Below are positions 11,401-21,485 of a DNA stretch of 64,000 bases, piece by piece. Position numbers and translations under genes: made by a program. Position 1 is the stretch's first letter. The number at the start of each line of letters is the position of its first letter. The notes under the pieces are model-generated. The model had not been told where the DNA came from. It saw only the letters and a list, made by a program, of their open reading frames with translations, and did no database searches. Where the stretch lies: assembly GCA_025201365.1 (NCBI GenBank), contig JAIXMF010000001.1, positions 2,728,001-2,792,000 on the forward strand. The letters are read 5' to 3'. The DNA comes from Syncephalis plumigaleata. Its lineage: Eukaryota; Zoopagomycota; Zoopagomycetes; Zoopagales; Piptocephalidaceae.

Positions 11401-13343
11401 TCGTTCGATGGTACCGGCACCGCTATTGGTAGCTTCTTCTTACCGACAGGCTTGTACTTCGCCGCGCACGTCATGTAAGTCTCCTCGTTGTCGGAAAAGC
11501 TTCTCACCGTGACCACGCCTAACAATTCCTCGTCCTTGTCCAGCTCATCATCCGCACCGGAGTCCAACGTAATCCTGTTCGAGTGTAGTCGGACGTAATT
11601 CTCGTGCCTGATACTCATTGGAGCCAGAGGTGCCGCAGGGAACCTCACGGAGTGCTCACTGTCACGTAAGTAGTACCAAGAACCGTTGCCCTCACGTCTG
11701 ATCTCCCACTGAGCTTGTTCCAACCAGGGCATACCAACCAACGCGTCGAACGGAGTGCCATCGATCACCACGATATGAGCAGGAACTCGCACGCTGCCAA
11801 CTTCTATGGGCACATTGGGACACAACCCTCTAGCTGTCGAACTGGTACCAGAAGCGTTACCCATGCTGTACACCTTGGAGGTGTCCAAAGGTAGTCGACC
11901 GATCCTGTCGTAGAAACGTCCAGACATGATCGTGATCTCAGATCCAGGATCTACGACAATATTCACGGGGATACCCGCAACCGTACCCATTACTGCCGCA
12001 GTAGGTCTGGCAACTCGCGTGACTTCCTTCCTCTCGACCACGTTGTCGTATGGATCTTCGATCCCTTCCCTTATTTGGTAAGTGGCTACCATGTTGGTAC
12101 TCGGCTCAATCGGGACCCTCTTCCTTGACACCATTTCATTAACGACCTTTCTAGCTGTTGGTGACACGACCATGAACTCATCGAAACTCATAGTCACCTG
12201 CGACTGTTGCAACACTCTATTGATGACCTCTTCCGGCACTCTTCCTTCCTCTACGGGTGCTCTATACTGAAAAGTAGGTGGTGCACGCTTCGCCTTTTCC
12301 GTCATTGTACCGGCTTCGCGAGTATCCACTACCATAGCATCCGATTGTTCCCGATCAGCACCTACCCTCGCACGCTTGTGGTTCACTTGAAATGGATCGT
12401 TGACCAGGATTTCGGGTGCTACCGCTTCCGGGTTGGTCATCTCCTGCCAACATACGTCATATCCGACCGGTCTCTCCCGTTCCTGGAGCGCGATATGCCG
12501 AACCTTGACTCCTTCGGTAATGAAACTGCGCATGCCGCCTCGTCCGCTATTGAGAGGTATGTGACCGCCGTCGGGATATGCTACCTTTCCTTCCACCATC
12601 CTAACTATCCCGTTGCGTAGATCCTCAGTCAACGTCGTGCATTCCGGCTTCCAATGGTCAGTAGCATCGCAGTAAATACACCGCATGGGACGCTGAACCT
12701 TTTTGGTGTTTTCTCGCTTCTCGACCACTTGTAATACCATCTTAGCCACCTTGTCGTACAGATCTTGCTCGTCGTCACGCTCCTTGTGTTCTTGCTTACG
12801 TGACTGGGCTTCCTTGGACTCCTCGCTTCTCTTCAAAGACTTCCCGATAAGATTACTCTTGTACTTCAAGTCTAGAATCACTTCCCGCAGTTCCTCAAAG
12901 GTAAAGTTCCTGCCTAGGTGATTCATGCAACGTTCCTTGAAATCCACATCTAGGATGTCGAATACTCTCTCGGCTTTCTCGCTATCGGACATGTTCGGAA
13001 CACACGATGTGACTGTGGCGTACCTCGACAAATATGACTCCGGATCGTCATAGTCGAATCCTTTCCGCAGTAAGTCTGCTAACACCTCACGTGGCGACCT
13101 AGTAGTTAGCCGCCGACGATAATTGGTGAGTAGCATTTCCTTGACTTGCGGCCAGTCGCCGGTGGACGTGCCGGGGTGGATGAGCACAAGCTCCGTCGCA
13201 TCTGGAGTGAGATAACTCACGATACACTCTATCTTCGCCTCATTATTCCAGCCTAGCCAGTCGGCGTAGCGTTCGTAATGATGCATAAACTCCTTAACAT
13301 TCTCTCCAGTGAATCTAGGAGGAGGATTACAGTCCCTCGCCAT
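8457..13343 (-). CDS. Gag-Pol polyprotein of the Ty3/Gypsy element
   Basis: A single 1628-residue frame. In order it has a Gag-like N-terminal region, a CCHC zinc knuckle of nucleocapsid type, an aspartic protease, a reverse transcriptase, an RNase H and an integrase with its zinc-binding and catalytic core regions. Gag and Pol are in one frame, as in several fungal Ty3/Gypsy lineages. It belongs to the mobile element and tells nothing about the neighbouring host genes. Confidence 0.93.
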   Translation of the reverse strand: MARDCNPPPRFTGENVKEFMHHYERYADWLGWNNEAKIECIVSYLTPDATELVLIHPGTSTGDWPQVKEMLLTNYRRRLTTRSPREVLADLLRKGFDYDDPESYLSRYATVTSCVPNMSDSEKAERVFDILDVDFKERCMNHLGRNFTFEELREVILDLKYKSNLIGKSLKRSEESKEAQSRKQEHKERDDEQDLYDKVAKMVLQVVEKRENTKKVQRPMRCIYCDATDHWKPECTTLTEDLRNGIVRMVEGKVAYPDGGHIPLNSGRGGMRSFITEGVKVRHIALQERERPVGYDVCWQEMTNPEAVAPEILVNDPFQVNHKRARVGADREQSDAMVVDTREAGTMTEKAKRAPPTFQYRAPVEEGRVPEEVINRVLQQSQVTMSFDEFMVVSPTARKVVNEMVSRKRVPIEPSTNMVATYQIREGIEDPYDNVVERKEVTRVARPTAAVMGTVAGIPVNIVVDPGSEITIMSGRFYDRIGRLPLDTSKVYSMGNASGTSSTARGLCPNVPIEVGSVRVPAHIVVIDGTPFDALVGMPWLEQAQWEIRREGNGSWYYLRDSEHSVRFPAAPLAPMSIRHENYVRLHSNRITLDSGADDELDKDEELLGVVTVRSFSDNEETYMTCAAKYKPVGKKKLPIAVPVPSNERPQELASVVRPLAKRLTEERLAAMVIGDDVLRKEEVAFFKQQLLTVDQAFAFNDEEMGLLRPEVEPPIRIPTVKHEPWYQRSIPIPRAIFDQVVELLRVKMESGVIESSSGAYSNRWFVIAKKDKKKLRFIQDLQQVNSVTVKNANTPPLSEELIEDVSGRAIISTFDLYSGYDQIPIDVRDRDIFALNTPIGLVRMTRLPMGWCNSVGIFQRIVTKVLRHHMPEKVAIFVDDGVVKGPMEAEQHEVLPGVRKYVYDHVLDVVKVMATLKEAGLTVSGMKCRFGMSEVEVLGYQCTPSGRTVTEEKAEKIQKWPVPVNKTEVRSFVACCAFYRPLISQFSIVAEPLYHLQKKSVPFYWGEEQQRSFEELKRRISTYPVITPPDYGAGAKFLVLTVDASPVGAGAVLGQEGADGIRRAVRYESCLFNPTQRRYAQVKRELYGLYQMAKKLRKYVHGVHFIIETDARSVIGMLKKPDLPNDAASRWVAYLALFDYEICHIPGDKNVVADALSRTTLDERELSDSGDEDVLWNYRIVELDEEEEEMSVDKVQQVSADSTKGDPYYQLLHYLSKGYLPEGSTDADRRRIREQAKKFFLHDGLLFKRDKRGMPKRVIEEAKEQVRIVVAVHQGHPFAHRGVESTYRLCSNRFYWPKMYDTCKEVVKTCDACQRCGHREEVEELKPFLGSTLFKRVGVDLMRMPRSEDGKEYLAVARDDFSGWVEARALEKNTAVEVYKFLYEEVICRFGIPGEVIADRGELYGKQVREAAMEDGIVLHFTTAYHPQTNGMVERGHQELKRGLVKLVGEDVTQWPKYLHAVLWADRITTKRTTGRSPYQLVYGQSCVLPFDIEEETWLTIPWKKEVSTEELLATRAEQLLVNAWVREGAGVKLDRARRQNKRYYDDKKNVREGRLTEGDMVLMRQQKVVPRYHGKLVAKWSGPYVVVDCPARGVYLLAELDGTVMKTSVSGHRLKRYFAPMKLAAE

Positions 13344-13374
13344 AGGAATACCCGTCCCCGCATTGGGCTCCAGT

Positions 13375-13773
13375 TGTGGCGGGGGTTATTGACGGGTCTG
13401 ACGTGGGTAGCCATGTTGCTTCTCCTAGCTCGTTGGGCGGCAATGTAACTAGGCTTAATGAATCGCTCGTAATAATCCGTCGTGTAACTCTTTCCTAACT
13501 GTACACTCGTACAGCTTTCTCTCTCTACGTATAAAGAACACTAGCCAACTCTGACTAGGGACAACGATAGGACACACACACAAACTATTTCAAAACGGAA
13601 CTTTTTTTATTATAATTTACGTGCTTCGTAGAAGCTTATATATGTATGAATATCTGGTTAGGTAAGTCACAACATACAAACGTGCAATGCAACCGCAAAA
13701 GTATTGCAAGCGGCATCGTGAATTATATACTTTTTTAATTAATGTCTTATGGAGACGATGTGTCCGCACCACA
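13375..13773 (-). repeat. LTR of the Ty3/Gypsy element (5' LTR)
   Basis: Direct repeat of the 8024-8423 LTR. On the minus strand this is the 5' LTR. The adjacent internal sequence (about 13356-13374) is where a tRNA primer-binding site is expected. I did not match it to a particular tRNA. Confidence 0.92.
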
Positions 13774-13777
13774 AATG

Positions 13778-13956
13778 CGTTGTTATAGAAGGAGTAGTAG
13801 TGGTAGTAGCAGTATCACATCATCACTTGGTTTGTCGTTAAAACAGTCCTCATCACTCGGTAGTGGGTAAGTGGTGTGAATAAATGAATAGGAACGAGTA
13901 ATCAGTAGATGCTTAGTAGGTCGCGATTAAGAAGCAAGCAGATTCGTTCATTCTAA
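13778..13956 (+). pseudogene. Possible 3' end of a host gene interrupted by the retrotransposon
   Basis: Right of the element a Ser-rich frame (13778-13868) runs to a good splice donor, GTAAGTGG. A plausible next exon begins after TTAG at about 13918 and ends at a TAA at 13954-13956 with a basic tail. The frame left of the element (about 7946-8023) is in phase with this one if one copy of the AATG duplication is counted. This suggests insertion inside a host exon, but low-complexity triplet repeats stay open by chance in more than one frame and I find no start or domain. Confidence 0.3.
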
Positions 13957-14012
13957 CACCGCCATGATAAAGATGGTTGTCATATGAGAACCCGGCGGGA
14001 TACTGTGTTCAT

Positions 14013-14372
14013 TCATTTCAAACCAAATGGGCTTTTTTTCCTTTTTTTATCAGTCAACCATGACTCGTGTATTGACGCGTAGAAACCATTCATGTGTGGC
14101 CACGTAGCTACAAGTACGAGCGAATAAACAGGTTCATCCTCGTAACACTTGTGAGGGACTTCCGTAAAGAACCTATAATGACGCCAAGCTACACGAAACA
14201 TGACGGCGGTCGTGTATTTGTGGCACATTTGCAAGTTAGTTAATGGGAACAAAAACATCTGTTTTTGGTAATCACCAGCAACGATGACGAAGAGCTTGCG
14301 CGACCGATGCCAGTGTCTTAGACGCGAGCCTCCACGTGGATACAACTCTGTTGGGCTAAGGTTTAGAACCAC
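14013..14372 (-). CDS. Hypothetical protein, unrecognised
   Basis: An open frame of 119 codons, minus strand, in a stretch noticeably richer in GC than its surroundings, which is why I keep it. The product is rich in aromatic and basic residues and ends KKRKKSPFGLK. The first ATG is preceded by a CCTTAG that could be a splice acceptor, so there may be an upstream exon near 14380-14440. I recognise no family. It could equally be a remnant or a chance frame. Confidence 0.25.
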   Translation of the reverse strand: MVLNLSPTELYPRGGSRLRHWHRSRKLFVIVAGDYQKQMFLFPLTNLQMCHKYTTAVMFRVAWRHYRFFTEVPHKCYEDEPVYSLVLVATWPHMNGFYASIHESWLTDKKRKKSPFGLK

Positions 14373-16965
14373 TAGAACACGGACGAGTCGAGAAATAGCT
14401 CATCCGAGATGGGGGAGGGACATGGGATGAATGACGAGTTGCGCGGATAAACGAGTTTGTGATATAGAATTGTAGTAGTAGTAGAAGTAATTACTCACAA
14501 GTGAATAGGACCAATGATCGTAATAAGGAAGAATACAAGGCAATGGCATGCAGTGATGATAGTGATATACCAATAGGTACGATGATTATAAGGGGTAGTG
14601 ATGGAAGTGATGGTGGACAGTGAGGAGGAAAAAAGGGAGTAGGGCGCAGTCTAACGATGAAGGATAAAAGCAGACGGTAAACCTCATTGTTGTTTACCAT
14701 ATTCAAGACACGACGACAAATGGAACTAATCGTATGTTGTCACTTAAAAAAAGAAACATACGCCATCATTTACTTTAGCTACACGAATGATCACCTAGAC
14801 GCTCTCGCTGTCGTTCCTCTATCACACATTGACAATCATTCCTCGTCGTTAGAATACATATACACTTATATACAGTTCATCTTGTGCTGATAAGCAATTG
14901 AAGTGAACCCCGCTTTAAATCGATTTGGTTGACCTGTACCCATTTGTCTGTCGGCCCATTTGCGCTCCTCTCTCCTGCTTCCTTATTAGCTCACACTCGC
15001 ACACTTGCACTCGCACTCGCACTCGCACTCGCTCACACTTGCTCACACTTACTCGTCTATCTCGTTATACACTTCGTTTGTCGTTAACACTTGAGCTCAC
15101 ACGCATATCCATACTTTTTCTCCATTTATATAAAGCGTGATATATATATATACAAGTACGTTTATTACTGCGTTTGTACGGTCGATTATTCTTTGATACA
15201 TCAAGAGTTTGCACTTCCCATTGGTTGAGCGCGTCACTAGGTGAGTAGAATGGATGGCTGGCTTGCTGGCTGGCTTGATGGCTGGCTATAAAGCTGAGCA
15301 AGAATGGTCTTGCTCTCCTCTATTCGTTTCCGTTTTAGTTTACCACTTTTTTCTCAGCTTCTTTAGCTGTTTTGCTATCTCTCTTTTCATACTATAAACG
15401 TTCTGTTTTATAGTCAGTTACGATAACCTAGTCAATAACCCCTGTTTCTCATGATAGTCTGCGAGCTATATTCGCTTTGACGTATCGTTCAATCGACTTG
15501 GTCAAACGGTACACTCACTCACTCTATCCCTTCACTTCTCACTATTACCTCTAATAGTAGTAGTAGTAGTAGTAATAGTAGTAGTAGTAGTAACAGAAAA
15601 TACTTGTATTGTTTTAGCGTATACAAAACGTAAACTGAACAGCAACTGCCCTTGCTGCTTCCCCGGATAGCCTCTCCTGCTTACAGGTAGGTTGACATAG
15701 TTTTTTTCTGTTTCAGTTTCTCGGTATAGACAATGCCTATCTCATAAGGGCGGGTGAGGTACATGTATGCGTGTACATGTGTGTGGATATGAGTGTGGGT
15801 GCGCGTGCTACGGAACTTTTAGTTATTGGTTTCGCGTAAACAAGTTATCGCCATATCATTAGTTTCTGAAGCAAGAAAAGGATTGTTTCAGCTATTCCTC
15901 GGTTAATGTTGAATGAAACTGCCGCGAATTAATTCTTGATATGAAATGCTTATGGATAACTACTAGGCACGAGGATACATTATCATTATCATTATCATCA
16001 TTGATGAATAGGCAACGCGCGCTCGAGATGTAACACTATTGGTTATTGCTTTTATGCGAATGTAATGCTGATAATGCGCGATATTATTTTTATTGCTTGT
16101 CTATCTGTCACAATATAATATGTCGTGCTATCCATCAACTCAACGCATCGTCATTATTACTATTATTGCTGTAAAATGTAATGAAATTAATCGATAATTG
16201 ATACTCATTAAAACTAATGGGATTGAACGTGGCGTAGGATTGGCAATGATGTTATAGTTGGCAATTGTTTATATATATATATATCATTTACGACACAGCT
16301 AAGCCTCTCGATATGCAGCGGGCGAAGTTTGTCAAGTTACAACAATTACAACAATAACTACAACTACAGGTGGCAGACATTATTATTTACAACATTGGTT
16401 GTTTACAGCGTATGCAATGCATTGACAACTTGCATCGCATAATGGTACTTGCCTCTCTTTCATATATACATACATACAACATTCTATTGAATGATTCGTC
16501 TAAGCGAATTCCATTATATGATACATCGTATATATCATGATACTCGACATTTAGCATAGTATTTTTCATTTCGAAACAAGCGAATGAATCAAATACGAAT
16601 GATTGGCACTCTTCTACATTCATTGTATATGTTCATTTATTGATGATGAAAAAGACGGCGATGACAGCGACGGCGACAACGATTATCATAATGATAATGA
16701 CCACTTCACATTTCAAAACCTGTAACTTCTGGCCTTGGTCATCCTAACACTGTTGATTGCTGCTTTGAATCATCCTTAACGAATTGCCTCGATACTCGAT
16801 ATCTGTCCCACCTTCTTGCATCACTACACTGTACGATATCGAGCACCAACTACGCAAGTATTTCCGTTACTTCATGGTTTAATTCGTTTGCTACATCGTT
16901 TCAAATGAAATGAAGGCCTAATGTTATATCTTGGCATGTCATGTGATAGCACACTATACATTTAT

Positions 16966-16993
16966 CGTTAGCCGTTAGCCGTTAGCCGTTAAC
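16966..16993. repeat. Short tandem repeat of a 7-mer (GTTAGCC)
   Basis: GTTAGCC occurs three times head to tail followed by a partial fourth unit. It resembles a telomere-like heptamer but is not TTAGGG, and it is an isolated short array. Confidence 0.7.
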
Positions 16994-17562
16994 AGTGAAT
17001 AATGCCATCCACTCGAGTCTACCTACTCGCTTACTCGGCATAATCCAAATGATGTGCGCATGTAAATCATTCACAATGACACGACTTTGATGGCCATCAT
17101 CAACGCTGCTGCCGGTGGTGCTACTGCTGGCACTGCTCCTACTGCGTTCGTTATTGGCGTGCGTTGCCGTGCAGTATTCTTCTTAGTACATTGACATGTC
17201 TGCACAGTGAATGGTTGTGTTCCACACTAGACATAATATACAAGGTATCGTGTATACACATCACTCACTATATAATGAAATGGATACACATATGTATGTG
17301 TGCGTTTGTATGTGCTGCTGCTATTGTTGTTGTCGTCGTCGTCGTTTCCCTACACAGATGGCACGTCTCAATAATGATTCATTAATGATGGCACGCAACT
17401 GACCGCTTCGCATACCTTGTCGCCTTTCAATATTGTCTGTCATCACATTATCAATGAATTTGTACTCCCCTGAAGCCAAAACATATTTTTGCCATCCCCT
17501 TATCATTGCTTTTGGGCGAGGCTTTCCTATACGACTACGGACCGACCCGCATTATTGTTTCC

Positions 17563-17571
17563 TATAAAAAG
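17563..17571 (+). promoter_or_regulatory. Probable TATA box of the velvet gene
   Basis: TATAAAAAG lies about 204 bp upstream of the velvet ATG. The same sequence stands 171-172 bp before the two secreted-peptide genes at 59.6 and 61.5 kb, which supports its use as a core promoter in this genome. Confidence 0.4.
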
Positions 17572-17766
17572 CGACGCTTTTATCAAAGCCGTGACTCTTT
17601 ATCACATCATCTTGAGTTGCTTTTTTCCCTCACCCAACAGTTTTTCTCTTCCTTGGCCTGATACTGTTCTTTTCTTACTACTACGCGAAACATCTATATC
17701 CTCCATCGCTTGCTGCTGTTGTTGTTGTTGTTGTTAACATTACCACGAGAAGACCTATTTGTAACG

Positions 17767-19259
17767 ATGGAGACCTCTAGCTATGGTAAACCCTTCGCAC
17801 TAGTTGTGACCTTCTTATGCTTATTGGATACTATAATCCATTAACGTGAAGAGCATGCTTGAATAATGTCTATTCCCTCTCCTATGCTCCATTTTGATAT
17901 ACATATACATACATCCACATACATACATGTATCAATCGACTAATCATTTATCTCTATCTATTACATAGTGTCAGCCGCATATTTACCGACAAACTGCTCT
18001 AATACTGGTTTCCACATGCAACAATTGGCGGGTTCCCAGCTGCCAAAAGGGTAAGCGTGTATACTCACTCCTTCATTTACGGATTGACTTGGGATATAAC
18101 CATCCGATATAATGGTTATCCTTCATCCAATGTCAATATAAGCATCCCTACCCATATGATGTATCAATGCTTGCTAATTGAACATTTCACTAATCATGGT
18201 CGATTGCACTTTCCCATTTATTCTTCGTAGGTCTATTTTGACGGTGGTGCAGCAGCCAATGCGTGCTCGCATGTGCGGCTTTGGCGACAAGGTATTTGTC
18301 TGGATTATCTCGTAAACTTGTTTATTAACCAATCATCCGTACAATGATTATGTATGGGTACATTGTCCACAGGATCGTCGACCTTGTACACCGCCACCTA
18401 TCGTTAGATTGACGTTTAAGGAGTCGGTAAACATCGAGTAAGTATCGCTGACCTTGTAATAGTAGTAGTAGTAGTAGTAGAAGGGATGAAACTATGTGTA
18501 GCAGCTACGCACCTAGCTATAGATCATGTGTGGGCGCGATGTCTACTAAAAAGAATGATTACAATTTACTAATCATCACGTTGTCATCTAATATATTTAT
18601 GTGCGTATACACTTCATAGCGAGATTGACACCACCTTTTTCGTGGTTATCGTTGATCTTTGGTCACCCGATCAAGCCTCTGAACTGAACCTTGTTGTTCA
18701 TACGGCGGCACCCGCAGCAAGCGCAGCAGAATCAAGTGACCGAGCAAATTCACATAACACCATTGCCTCGTGCACACGCAACCTGGTTGGTTCACTCGTG
18801 GCATCGGCCTCGAAACTATACGATTTGAACGGGGAACTGGGCATCTTCTTTGTCTTTCAAGATCTATCCATTCGTACGGAGGGACAGTTTCGACTCAAGT
18901 TTTCATTCGCCAACCTGGCAAAGTAAGAAGCGCAATCATTGTTAACTGATGAATCAAATCAAAAAAACCCCTACGCTATACTAATCATGCAAATTATCAT
19001 TAGCAATGAGGCATCTAGTGCGGTATCCAATGTCGAATGTGAAGTCTTTTCCGATCCATTCTACGTATACTCTGCTAAGCGTTTCCCGGGCATGATTGGT
19101 AAGTGGAACGAATGGATGAATCATGATCAATGTAGATTAATCATAATGCACGTCAATGCACTCATAGAATCAACGCCGCTGTCAAGGTGCTTTGCAAAAC
19201 AAGGTGTCAAGATTCCAGTTCGTAAAGATTCCAGTAAACCGCGTGGTGAAGATTACTAA
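17767..19259 (+). CDS. Velvet-domain transcriptional regulator (VelB/VosA-like)
   Basis: Velvet proteins are fungal regulators with an NF-kappaB-like DNA-binding fold that link development with secondary metabolism and work as homo- and heterodimers in the nucleus. The spliced product (about 240 residues) is almost wholly one velvet domain. Visible are QQPMRARMCGFGDKDRRP, then CTPPPIVRL, a central LYDLNGELGIFFVFQDLSIR and the closing block GMIESTPLSRCFAKQGVKIP. I read seven exons with GT-AG introns; the first is METSSYG/V at 17767-17783. A Ser/Ala-rich insertion lies mid-domain (about 18700-18770). Which of VeA, VelB, VosA or VelC it matches cannot be told by eye; the compact form argues against VeA. 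Confidence 0.88.
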
Positions 19260-19919
19260 TCATCATCTACATTCCATATCATGATCATAATCATGATCAT
19301 AATCATGATCCTCTTTATTATAATTATTATTATTGGCACAATGGTACAAACATTCAATCTACTTTGGTATATTTCAGTTGCTTTCGTTTATTTCTGTGAT
19401 CCTATTTGCTTTTCTTTCCATCGATGCCATGCACAACCATTTGTGTTAACATTAGATTTACATTTCATTTAATACAATACAATTCCCATTCAAAACAAAC
19501 ATCAATCATTTGCGCATACTGTACTCTTAAATGTCATCGATAATACACGGATTAAACAATATACATGTGACGATATTAGTAGTAGTTATGCGTGAAAAAT
19601 AAAGAAAAAAGGTTGAGTTTATTGAGTGGTAGTACAATATGCTATTGTAATATGAATCTATAATTTGTAATCAACATGAACTAATACTATTTCGTAGATT
19701 ACGATCATTATTGTATTGGTTATTCTTTTTTATTATTACTATTGAAATAAACAATAACTATACTGAATGAATGGACACGACTAGCCTATGTCTTAGCAGA
19801 GATTTGAATGTGATAACGATTCACAACGAGTCGGTCAGTGTATACAATAAATATTGATGCTGTGTTTACAATGAACAAATGTGTCGACCACGATGGAAGA
19901 GATATTTCGTATTACACGT
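19260..19919. other. Convergent 3' spacer
   Basis: AT-rich sequence between the ends of two convergent genes, with ATCATGATCATA repeats at about 19278-19308 and several AATAAA motifs. No gene is seen. Confidence 0.55.
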
Positions 19920-21485
19920 CTAGCTGGTGTAGTCTTCCGGTAAGCATAGATCCACAAGCTCGATAATCGGTTGATATGTGGATGTTTCCACGCCCACGTC
20001 CGATGCAGTGTCGAGTCGAGTATTCGTAACGCTGAATTGGTGTAGCGTTCGTGATTGACGAACAGAATTTCGCAATGCTGATTCCGGCGTGTATTCCTCA
20101 TGCGGCAGATGTACACTAGTAGGCGAGGGCACATAGGCTGCGGGTATTATACTGGTATCGGCACGATCACCTACATATGCACGCGAATTACTTGTGACTC
20201 CTCGTTCTCCTATCGTATACAATGCACTGCGACACTCCGAGAATGCATTCTGGAAATAGTCGTGAACAGGCGATGTAAATGCGGGTACACCTGCCTCCAA
20301 TGCATTTCCGGTTGTCTTCGTCACCGACATGACATTGGTACCATTTTCATTGTGAAGACTTCTCGATTGACGCCGTGTTAATGTCTTCGTGAGATAGGCA
20401 TCCTCTGTGCATTTGCTGATGATGGCTCGCCTCTTGGCAGCACATTGACTACTCTTGTGGATGGTATAGTAGACGACGGCATTGATTAGCGGGTAAAGCA
20501 CGCCATGATGAAGGAGAAACACAATGTTTAGCAGCCACATTTTAGTTTTAACATTAGCGTACTGGGAACTACCCGAGAAAATACCGTAAATGATAAAGGC
20601 GAAGAAGGCTGCACCGAGGAATCCCATTAGCGCCATGAAAATGCGTCGAAAACGACACACTGCGGCTATTTCCTCCTTTTTCGTTATGGGCGACGGCTGA
20701 CTTCTTTGCGTGTATGCCTGGATAATCCGATAGAATCCGGCATAATAGTATCCGGAGATGATGCATAGGAAGAGCATCACCGCTGCTAGTAGGTAGCAAA
20801 ATATCTGTAGGCCAACATCATGATACTGTATCATTAGCATGTGTTCATATGCCCAACCAAACCAGATGGTTGCACTGATATTGGCGACGAATAGTAACGC
20901 ACACGACGTGACAGTCGTCCAGAATATAACTCTAATCGATGGTACGTGGATGAGTAATTTGGACTGCATATCCATAACATCTCGATTGATAGATGCTGTC
21001 TCCTCGGTCGTGGTGTTCATCGATAGGTTAGGTGTAATGATGGCGTAGTTGTAGTTGCGTCGTTGCGAGAAAACAGGCGGTATATGTCCAATGATACCGG
21101 CCGTCAATAGTACTACCACGCTAAATGACATGAACCATACCACGCCATTTGACGTGGTACGGATTATCCAGCTCTCGGGCCAATCGGTCACGACCATAAT
21201 GTAAACGATTAGTTTCAGTAAACATGTTATGCAAGTTAGCACTAAGTACGACTCCATTGGCACGGGTAGCCAATAGAAGTCTACCCTGCGGAATATTAAT
21301 GCGCAAATACCATGTTGTCGACGGTAGATGTAGATCCAGCCACCATATACAATCACAGCACTGCATGTAAAAATGCTTATAACTAGACTGTAGAAAGCCG
21401 GTGTCTTTCCCGTGCAATCATAGATGTTGAAGTAGGGATCGCAAAGCAACGGTGATGCCTCTGTCTCTTGGTGTAGCATTACCAT
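19920..21485 (-). CDS. Seven-transmembrane, GPCR-like membrane protein
   Basis: An intronless frame of 521 residues, apparently full length. Seven hydrophobic segments can be placed at about residues 31-53, 79-100, 113-134, 187-209, 224-249, 281-302 and 316-341. A roughly 50-residue loop separates segments 3 and 4. The last segment is followed by a hydrophilic Ser/Thr-rich tail of about 180 residues. An N-terminal Cys-containing outside segment (PLLCDPYFNIYDCTGKTP) precedes segment 1. The layout suits a G-protein-coupled or similar surface receptor, but I see no motif that fixes a class or ligand. It converges with the velvet gene. Confidence 0.7.
   Translation of the reverse strand: MVMLHQETEASPLLCDPYFNIYDCTGKTPAFYSLVISIFTCSAVIVYGGWIYIYRRQHGICALIFRRVDFYWLPVPMESYLVLTCITCLLKLIVYIMVVTDWPESWIIRTTSNGVVWFMSFSVVVLLTAGIIGHIPPVFSQRRNYNYAIITPNLSMNTTTEETASINRDVMDMQSKLLIHVPSIRVIFWTTVTSCALLFVANISATIWFGWAYEHMLMIQYHDVGLQIFCYLLAAVMLFLCIISGYYYAGFYRIIQAYTQRSQPSPITKKEEIAAVCRFRRIFMALMGFLGAAFFAFIIYGIFSGSSQYANVKTKMWLLNIVFLLHHGVLYPLINAVVYYTIHKSSQCAAKRRAIISKCTEDAYLTKTLTRRQSRSLHNENGTNVMSVTKTTGNALEAGVPAFTSPVHDYFQNAFSECRSALYTIGERGVTSNSRAYVGDRADTSIIPAAYVPSPTSVHLPHEEYTPESALRNSVRQSRTLHQFSVTNTRLDTASDVGVETSTYQPIIELVDLCLPEDYTS

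Larger units (their letters stand above)
8024..13773 (-). mobile_element. Ty3/Gypsy LTR retrotransposon, looks whole and recent
   Basis: A complete LTR element lying on the minus strand, 5.75 kb, with direct repeats of about 400 bp at both ends and one long gag-pol frame between them. The LTRs begin TGTGG and end CCACA. They are flanked by the short duplication AATG (8020-8023 and 13774-13777). Gene order protease, reverse transcriptase, RNase H, integrase places it in Ty3/Gypsy (Metaviridae). The two LTRs differ by about one base in a G run, so insertion was very recent. I see no evident breaks in the long frame. Confidence 0.93.
14373..17766. other. Long 3.4-kb spacer upstream of the velvet gene
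   Basis: No gene is supported. It holds low-complexity tracts: CACTCG-type repeats at 15000-15050, GGCTGGCTT repeats at 15255-15290 followed by a TATAAAG, TAG-triplet runs at 15554-15592, four linked GTTAGCC-type units at about 16968-16993, and GTC triplets near 17335. Most spacers in this window are a few hundred bases, so this one is unusual. Because it ends at a developmental regulator, extended upstream control or a long 5' UTR is possible. Confidence 0.5.

Noticed and set aside
15000-15050. CACTCG-type tandem repeats as a CRISPR-like array
   Set aside because: Simple low-complexity repeat with no spacers, in a eukaryotic sequence.
16966-16993. GTTAGCC units as an internal telomere
   Set aside because: Too short and the unit is not a known fungal telomere repeat.
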